Assembly: GCA_039566865.1 (NCBI GenBank)
Contig: CM076951.1
Location: 20,097,484 to 20,161,483 of the forward strand
Reading direction: 5' to 3'
Source: Aurelia coerulea
Lineage: Eukaryota > Cnidaria > Scyphozoa > Semaeostomeae > Ulmaridae
Length of the DNA stretch: 64,000 nucleotides
The position numbers and the translations under genes are program-made. The notes under the pieces were generated by a model. It worked only from the letters and a program-made list of their open reading frames with translations, searched no databases and had not been told where the DNA came from. Below, piece after piece: positions 57,720 through 64,000 of this stretch (position 1 is the first letter of the stretch; every line of letters begins with the position of its first letter).

Positions 57720-57995
57720 ATGAGAGATACATATCATTCCATGTGATGTATCCACTGGCTAGACCAATTTTGGCCATTTTCTGGACAAATATTGTCAAAT
57801 TTGTACCAAATATGATATCATGACCGTTTGCTAGATCAATATTGTCAAAAATGATACCCTTGGCTAGACCGTTGTAGGCCAAAATTGCAAAAAAGTATAC
57901 CCTTGGCTAGACTAGAAGTCCGAAAAAGTATACCCTTGCTCGCGGCACATCCCTAGTTACCTTTACTATGGAAGAACCCCCCCCCCCCCCCGTGG
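57720..57995. mobile_element. Worn end of the G/C-run element family
   Basis: AAGTATACCCTTGGCTAGAC words repeat three to four times before GCGGCACATCCC and a C15 run near 57975, the same order as the right end of 25605-26023. The left end was not found. Confidence 0.45.
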
Positions 57996-58078
57996 ATGTA
58001 TCCCATGTTTGGTACACACTGGTTGCATAGTTTGCATGAGCATGGAATTGTACTTTGTTTTGTCTTTTAAGATGTCTA

Positions 58079-58707
58079 CCGGGTGAGTCAGAAAAAAGAA
58101 TCCCTGTTTGAAAGGTCACGGCTCCCTGGATATCAAGACAATGATATCGGCAAATATATAGTTTTATGGTAGAAATGTTCAAATCTACTATAAAATTTAC
58201 CTGACTGAAATCGGCTACTCCATTCTGAAATTATGAGGGATTTTCTCCAGAAAGCCTCTTCAAAAAACCTTCAAAACGTGCCCAAAATCATGAACAGATT
58301 TCCCTAACATTTCTGCCTTACAATGCCTTACAGCAATGACTCGCGAACGCTTCAGCGCGTGCTATCCTCTTGGGAGGATGAACAAGTCCTCCCCCTGGTA
58401 TCGATGACCTATTCAGGGGGATTCCATTCTCCCAAAAGGACAAAATACATGAATTTATGTGAGTGTCATCAACTTTTGGAAGGAAAATGTGCTCATTGTT
58501 TTCATTCGTTTTTGCAGGTTTTTTGAAGGGGCTTTCGGCGGAAAATCACCCATATCCACGGGAAGGAATGGACGATTAAGGCCGGGTAAATTACTGAACC
58601 TAATTGAACATATTGGCAATAAAACAAGACACTTTTCAATATTATTGCTTTGATATTCATGGAGCAGTGGCCTTCCAAGCGGGGATCCTTTTTTCTGACT
58701 CACCCGG
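58079..58707. mobile_element. Palindromic TA element (GGATCCCCGCTTGG), copy 2, reverse
   Basis: CCGGGTGAGTCAGAAAAAAG and CTTTTTTCTGACTCACCCGG with TA on both sides (58077-58078 and 58708-58709). It matches the reverse complement of 19252-19880 throughout. Confidence 0.85.
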
Positions 58708-59105
58708 TAGGTTCTGCATGTTCGCCTCTCACTGGATGCCCTGAATTTTATCCACATTTTTATATCATTTTCGGTGTTTTAACAACCGAAAATAGCGGTC
58801 ATAGGTTGCAAAGGCGCAATGTTTTTATTGCAGCTTCATTTCATTTACTAGCCACGTAACTGCGGGCCCCACAGACGTTCATCTGCACTTATGGACTATC
58901 TGAATAAATCTATGGGTAAGAAACCGAGGGACTGGGGACAATAAGTGCTATTGTTTATGGCAGTGTGACTTTTCTCCTAGAGCTCATAACATTCAATTGC
59001 AAGTTCGATAGTTTAGGGATAGTGGATCGTTTTTTGGTGCATCCGCTCGGTACGTTATTGCAAATGCTGATGGGTTATTTTAGGGAATTAGGATTTTAAA
59101 CTTAC

Positions 59106-59686
59106 CTTTTCCTCAACAGAACTGAGCCTGCTATTGAACTCATCATTCTTTTCTTTCTCTGCTTTAAGCTGTTCTTTTAAACTTTTAACATCCAAAGTTT
59201 CTAGGTCCTTTGTTGCAACATCAGTGATGTCATTTGTGTTGAAACCAAGGGCTGTAAAGATCTGCATCAGATTTGCAATCAAATCATCAAACTCTTGCTT
59301 CGGCATCTGCGATGATGTCACGTGACCGAAGTACTTATTTCGCATAATACGAAGATTGTCGACATGAACTTTCATTGGTGCATCAATGATAGGCACACGT
59401 GAGTATAAGATTGCAAAGAAAAGTGTTGTGCAGTCCCAGTCGCTTGTGTCTCCATTCTTAATCCTGTCCTTGGTTTGTTGGTCTTTTATTTGCGTTTTCT
59501 TGTTTTGTATTGCTGTCACAAAATTTTGGCCACTAGCTGCACCTTCAATCCACGGCTTGAGTGGAAATTGTTTGTTCCAGCCATCTTTGAAAAGCTGTCG
59601 TAGATGCCTTGGAATAACATCTAGAACCAAAAGGGCGACACGAAAGAAGTTCTCTGCTTCAGCTGTAATGTCCATTCCAGATTGAT
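59106..59686 (-). CDS. HEPN (DZIP3-type) exon of the HEPN-coiled coil-NACHT gene
   Basis: 190 codons from the Met at 59675 to the donor AAAAG/GTAAG after 59106 (phase 0). The acceptor TTGTTACTGTAG suggests the exon begins at 59686, so an earlier exon may exist. The N-terminal 150 residues (AEAENFFRVALLVLDVIPRH, then WDCTTLFFAIL) match the DZIP3/hRUL138-like HEPN domain. The motif RNKYFGH fits the R-x4-6-H catalytic pattern of HEPN RNases. The last 40 residues (LKEQLKAEKEKNDEFNSRL) start a coiled coil. In cnidarians this domain is known at the N-terminus of NACHT proteins. No upstream promoter or first exon could be placed. Confidence 0.8.
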
Positions 59687-59696
59687 CTACAGTAAC

Positions 59697-59888
59697 AAGG
59701 TGAAGGTGAAGGTGAAGTTGCGTTTTTCAGCGCCAAGCGCTGGGATCGCAGAAATAGAGCAGACCTAATCGAGTCCGCGACCCCTTGTCATGACGCTCAA
59801 GTGGTGGGGTCCTACCGGGTATCGAACCCACTCCGCCTGACTGTTCTGGCTGCAAAGTCAGAGGATTACACCACTGCGCCACAACACC
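59697..59888 (-). mobile_element. tRNA-derived SINE, copy 3
   Basis: On the minus strand it has A box TGGCGCAGTGG, B box GGTTCGATACC, body TGAGCGTCATGACAAGGGG and an ACCTTC tail ending at 59697. It lies 11 bp upstream of the HEPN exon acceptor, so the tail supplies part of the pyrimidine tract. A partial repeat of the head (TGCGCCACAAGAGG) follows at 59890. Confidence 0.85.
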
Positions 59889-60049
59889 TCTGCGCCACAA
59901 GAGGATTTATAGCTATTAAAATCGTTTGGTGATAAGTGCAGGGTCTATGTTGGTTTTGCAGTTTCTTCAAAAGACAATGTCCTACCTCACGAAGAAACAA
60001 GTCAAGGTCCATACAACTCCAGTGCAGCCCAGTTCATCCCAGCCAAGCA

Positions 60050-60375
60050 CGGGTTCCAAATATTTTATAATGTTGGTGTAAAATCTAATGACCTATTTCT
60101 TTGAACTGAATGACTGGAAAGAAACCAAAGGTATGTTTTTGCAATTAACTTCGTTGATTTTAACGCAATGGAGAATAATGAATCCTTTGCTTTTGAGGCA
60201 ACCAAGAATGTTGGCTTCCTTGCTCCATAAATCAGCAACTAATGATCAGATTTACTCAAACTTGGTGTCAACCTTTAATTTGAAGTCTCTTTTTCAAGAA
60301 CCTTAAAATAAGAAAAATTGGATCTATGGCTGCTCTGCAGAAGCCACTCAAACAGAGCACATGCTTTTTGGGACA
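60050..60375. mobile_element. Chimeric relic: Mutator-like MITE left end joined to a TA-element right half
   Basis: 60053-60118 (GGGTTCCAAATATTTTATAA, then GACCTATTTCTTTGAACTG) matches the left end of the AGCATAGGTTCC family. 60130-60372 matches the right half of 42898-43675 (CTCCATAAATCAGCAAC, CAAACTTGGTGTCAAC, TTTTTGGGACAC). A deletion or recombination joined two unrelated elements. Confidence 0.65.
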
Positions 60376-60484
60376 CAATTTATATACCGTTTGATGTTGA
60401 ATTAACTAATTAGGACTATTATACTTTGTATTTAATAACAATCGTATTTTTCTTACATATTTATAAACACCTAACATAAAGAAA

Positions 60485-60523
60485 GAAATAATAATGATAA
60501 TAATAATAATAATAATAATAATG
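60485..60523. repeat. Trinucleotide (AAT)n at the 5' edge of the R2/R4-like LINE
   Basis: AATAATAATGATAATAATAA and so on, directly before the first LINE codons. Confidence 0.85.
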
Positions 60524-61780
60524 AGACTGGTAACAAAAAGTGAACTCAACGGATCAAACAAGATAGAAGCAATCAATACACTTGCTGTACCCGTATTTAC
60601 TTATATTGTCAACATTGTAAACTGGCAGATGAGTGAAATAAGAAAGCTGGATACAAAGACAAGGAAGCAGTTAACTATGGAGAGGATGAAACACCCAAAC
60701 GCTGATGTGGAAAGAATGTACCTACCGAGAGAAGGTGGCGCACGGGGCCTCACTCAGCACGAACTCGTGTTCAAAACAACCACAGTGGGGCTAAACTCGC
60801 ACCTGGAACAAACAGAAGATCCCCTTCTCAAACTTGTGTACCGGCATGAAAACAGCAAGAAGCTTTATTCTGTTGCAAAAGATGCCAGAAAATTTAAAGG
60901 AGAGTTAGAAGTAACAGACACTGCTAGAATACAACAAGAAAAAATCACATTATTTGCTAAAAGAGTAAAGCAGGAAACAAAGAAGAAGGCACATGAGAAG
61001 ATGAGACAGATATGGGAAGGAAAACCGATGCATGGCCAGTATCCAACTAGGGTGAATAAGCCAGATGTTGAAATAGGACAGACTCACAAATGGCTTAAGA
61101 GTCCTGGACTTAAAGGAGAAACTTAGGGATTGATAATTGCTGCACAGGATCAAAGCTTAGCAGCAAGATCATACCACAATAAGATCATCAAAGACGGCAC
61201 TGACCCCAAGTGTAGGATGTGCAATGAATTCGAGGAAACTATTGACCATATTGTAGCCGGCTGTCCAGTACTCGCAAAGACGGAATATATACAGCGACAT
61301 GACAAGGCAGCAGGATACCTACATTGGAGAATATGCAAAAATTACCATTTCCCAACTGCAGATAAGTGGTATGAGCACAAACCTGAGAAAGTGACTGAAA
61401 ATGAAGCTGCCACCGTACTATGGGACATGCCTGTAAGCACAGACAAAGAGATAAAAGCTAATAGACCTGACATAATTATCAAAGACAAGAAAGAAAAGAA
61501 ATGCATTATGATTGACATGAGTATACCATCTGAAAGAAATGTATCGATTAAAGAAGTAGAGAAGCTGTCCAAGTATAAAGATCTTGAAATTGAAGTAACA
61601 AAAATGTGGGAAATCAAGACATCGACAGTTCCAATTGTAGTGGGAGCACTGGGACTCATCAAGAAAGGCCTTGAGAAGTACGTCAGTCAAATTCCTGGCC
61701 ACATACGGATTGAAGAATTGCAGAAGATTGCTCTCCTCGGAAGCGCCCACATCCTGAGAAGAACGTTGTCTTTCAAGTGA
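60523..61780 (+). pseudogene. R2/R4-type LINE, 3' half (zinc knuckle and restriction-like endonuclease)
   Basis: Two frames in the same register are separated by one TAG at 61124-61126. The first (to GLKGET) carries AINTLAVPVFTY and YLPREGGARGL, typical of the segment after the RT of R2/NeSL/R4-type LINEs. The second has CRMCNEFEETIDHIVAGC, a C-x2-C-x8-H-x4-C knuckle. It then has RPDIIIKDKKEKKCIMIDMS, the PD-(D/E)xK restriction-like endonuclease core. These elements use this nuclease for site-specific target-primed integration. The copy is 5'-truncated, has no RT core and carries one nonsense mutation, otherwise open, so it is fairly recent. Confidence 0.85.
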
Positions 61781-61856
61781 ACACTGCTGTTGCCTTAGGG
61801 ACATGGACGGACCTCGGCACAGTGGCGAGAACTGTACGGCATTAAAAGCAAAGAAC

Positions 61857-61857
61857 A

Positions 61858-61916
<59 letters not shown>
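61857..61916. repeat. Trinucleotide (AAT)n at the 3' edge of the R2/R4-like LINE
   Basis: About 18 uninterrupted AAT units follow the LINE 3' UTR. With the matching repeat at 60485 it brackets the LINE, as known for the Dong/R4 group, which targets TAA repeats. Confidence 0.85.
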
Positions 61917-61937
61917 TATATAAAAACATACTGTTAT

Positions 61938-62006
61938 TGGTCTAGACGTTTCGAGTAAGATCTTCCTCAGAAATTGAGGAAGATTTTAATCGAAACGTCT
62001 TGACCA
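61938..62006. repeat. Hairpin with GACGTTTCGA and TCGAAACGTC arms
   Basis: GTCTAGACGTTTCGAG, then TCTTCCTCAG, AATTGAGGAAGA and TCGAAACGTCTTGAC make two nested stems. The minus strand contains CTGAGGA followed at a short distance by CGAAAC, which are the two conserved boxes of hammerhead ribozymes, but a convincing stem II was not seen. It may be the worn terminus of a Penelope-like element. Confidence 0.4.
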
Positions 62007-62224
62007 CTGATATTTTATATAATACTTAAGTATTGTATGAAATATTAGTTTCGGCCGGCGAAAGTTTGCGTAAGTGGTTGATTTCCAAAATGCAGCTCAT
62101 TGACTGGCATAAAACAAAATGGAAGCACAAATGTAGGGCAGGGGTGTCACTCTTTTGTTACATAACACGTAACACAAAAAGCCCTTTTTTCAAGGATATA
62201 GGCACCATAGCAGCAACAGAAAGG

Positions 62225-62529
62225 TACCTGTAAGAAAATACAAGGCCGTGTAATAGCCATGTACAAGCCTTGTAGTTATGGCCTTGTAACCTTGTTATAG
62301 CCAAGAATAGCCTTGCTGTAACCTTGTAAATGGCTTGAAAAATGCTAATTAGCCTTGTAGAAGCCTTGTGGAAACCTTGCGTTTGACTGGTTGCAACTTG
62401 GAATCTTACTGATAGCCTTGTAATTTTCTTCAAAGGTTACTACAAGGTTATAACAAGGTCATAATCCCTGCTACAAGGATAAAACTTGGCCTGTACAAGG
62501 CCAAGTTTAGCCTTGTATCTTTATACAGG
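62225..62529. mobile_element. CAAGGC-rich palindromic element, copy 2 (inverted)
   Basis: CCTGTAAGAAAATACAAGGC and CCTTGTATCTTTATACAGG with TA next to each end. It matches the reverse complement of 55239-55549 block by block (TTGGAATCTTACTGATAGCC, AATGCTAATTAGCCTTG). Confidence 0.75.
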
Positions 62530-62548
62530 TATGGTGAAGTCGTTTAGG

Positions 62549-62660
62549 GATTCCAGGGAACAGGGGAACATGCGAAATATATCCAGGGAACAAGGGAACA
62601 TGGCCAAAATTAAAAAGGAACAAGGGAACTTCAGATCTTATCCAGGGATCAGGGAAATTT
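62549..62660. repeat. Short degenerate tandem repeat of CCAGGGAACAAGGGAACATG
   Basis: Four imperfect units of about 34-38 bp (CAGGGAACAGGGGAACATG, then AAGGAACAAGGGAAC, then CCAGGGATCAGGGAA). Confidence 0.7.
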
Positions 62661-63595
62661 CTATCTGTAATAATTCATTCAAGGATTTTTACATTCAATG
62701 GAATTTACTTCTGCCAAAGCAAAGATGGTCCTTGAGATTCATTTTAAGCCAAAGTAACGGCGTCTTTTTGAAAATTTTCCTTGACAAACTATCACAGAAT
62801 CGTCTAGACTTCCATTTTAGGGACAAGCAAATTGGATTGTGACAAATGCAAACAAAGGAATCGGGAATGTGTGATGTGGTTTTGGCCCACACTTTCTCCA
62901 ATGTGGTGATTCACGAACAACTGTTACAAAATTATGAACGTTTCTAATTTGGCACTGGTGGCGGAAATGGGAAGAAGACAGACATTCTAAAAAATCAACT
63001 TATCTTAGAAACATTTTCGCCTGGGGATGCCAATCTATAAAAGCAACTGTTATCAAATGAACAACAATTCTGTTTAGCATTGGCTAACATGGTATCGGTA
63101 GGACTGTTCCCAGCCAAAGTAAAGGGCATGACCTCAGCAATTTTCCTGGAGGCTTCGCCCTCGATCCCATTCATTAGGGGAAGGATGTTCAGTCCATTTT
63201 CATACTCATTTTTAAGGTTATTGGGAGAAAGCCTGTTGCACTTCCCAGAAATCAAGTATCATTTCGAAAGACGGCCCTCGAGATTCCTTTAAAAACGAAG
63301 ACAAAATAGCTGGGTATAGGTTGGGTAAGAATTTTTCGAGAAATGTCACTTTTTCTCGTGCTCTTGATTTATAGGATAACTGTCACAAAACTATCAAAGT
63401 TTCCTCGTCGCTAATGGCAAGCATGATATTGGGAAATGCATTCTAAGCCAAAGTAAAGGGCGTGGTCCCAAAAATTTTCTTGGGTGCCTCGCCCACAGAC
63501 CCCTTCATTTCAATACCCCCACATAATTTACCCTGGCCACGCCGCTGCACAAAGGAGGAAAGGTAGCTAATCACACCAAAGGTATTATCTGTCAT
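62661..63595. other. No gene recognised
   Basis: Two related blocks, each with GCCAAAGTAAAGGGC (about 63113 and 63448, and a partial AGCCAAAGTAACGGCG near 62747), suggest an old degraded repeat. No domain was recognised in the short frames. Confidence 0.4.
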
Positions 63596-63596
63596 G

Positions 63597-63650
63597 TCGA
63601 GGGGGGGGGTAGTATATTTGTCCGACGGGATGTGCCGTTTTTCAGGGTAT
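63597..63650. mobile_element. Possible left end of the G/C-run element family
   Basis: GAGGGGGGGGGTAGTATAT then GACGGGATGTGCCG resembles the left end at 51126-51466. The partner end lies outside or is lost. Confidence 0.35.
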
Positions 63651-63836
63651 CGTTTTCAACAATTTCTTTCTGCGCATGTCATCGTGGCGTGCGGACGTGG
63701 TTTTTGGATCTCCTCAAATCCAAAGATCGACAATCAGAATGTAGGGCACTTATGCCATCTCATTAATGCAGTTAATTTTCTTTCTTTCATTCTTACAATT
63801 TTAAGTTTTAATTCCTTCAACCAATGGTTCAATCTA

Positions 63837-64000
63837 CGCTTTTCACATGGTAAAACACTACAAAAGACAACATGGGAGACGAAATGGAAATTTTGTCCCC
63901 CCAGTAGCCAGAACTAATTACAAAAGTAGACTCATAACCAACTTTGGTGTAAAAATCTGGAACAAAATTCCAGATAACATTAGGACTTCTCATTCAAAAA
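63837..64000 (+). pseudogene. LINE ORF2 C-terminal fragment running off the window
   Basis: The plus-strand frame near 63900-64000 reads ARTNYKSRLITNFGVKIWNK then IPDNIRTSHSK, the pattern (G..IWN.IP..I) found near the C-terminus of CR1/jockey-type ORF2 proteins. A C7 run near 63896 breaks the frame with the upstream part, so it is probably inactive. Confidence 0.5.

Overview
The window is nuclear DNA of an animal, most likely a cnidarian and probably an anthozoan (coral, anemone or octocoral). Three things support this: spliced coding exons with GT-AG introns in AT-rich sequence, a very high density of DNA transposon relics, LINEs and tRNA-derived SINEs, and one large minus-strand gene that joins a DZIP3-type HEPN domain to a NACHT ATPase. 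That architecture is known to be expanded in cnidarian genomes. The species cannot be named from sequence alone.

Host gene. Reading the minus strand from about 59.69 kb down to 36.55 kb, seven exons join in one continuous reading frame: HEPN exon (59686-59106), a coiled-coil exon with three 28-residue repeats (56497-56222), a 37-nt exon (53059-53023), two duplicated 63-nt exons (49492-49430 and 48656-48594), a 51-nt exon (45118-45068) and a long NACHT exon (38844-36548). Intron phases agree at every junction (0, 0, then 1, 1, 1, 1). The result is about 1118 residues counted from the first Met seen. It is read as a cytosolic STAND-type sensor: a HEPN effector with an RNase-like RNKYFGH motif, a coiled-coil linker, a NACHT switch and a short repeat-like C-terminus. 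The last 48 or so codons and the stop lie inside a transposon-derived hairpin element.

Left part (1-36 kb). This is almost entirely mobile DNA: LINE 3' fragments, two tRNA-SINEs, a 141-bp minisatellite of ten copies, TA-flanked and TTAA-flanked palindromic elements, and a decayed gene with the three motifs of a HUH replication initiator (11.3-11.8 kb). At 27.3-34.9 kb is a three-level nest: a palindromic TA element was split by a PHD-endonuclease-RT LINE, whose ORF2 was in turn split by a DNA transposon with an 8-bp target duplication. Removing the transposon on paper leaves the ORF2 frame unbroken.

Right part (36-64 kb). This is the gene above, whose introns are packed with palindromic elements, two simple-sequence minisatellites (24-bp and 26-bp units), LINE pieces and a third SINE. 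Beyond the gene lie an R2/R4-type LINE 3' half sitting between trinucleotide repeats and another LINE fragment running off the right edge.

A recurring theme is that at least ten otherwise unrelated palindromic families share the same outer bases (TA then CCGGGTG or CAGGGTG). Each copy can fold along nearly its full length. A second group with 9-bp target duplications (AGCATAGG ends) is Mutator-like. A third group is flanked by TTAA.
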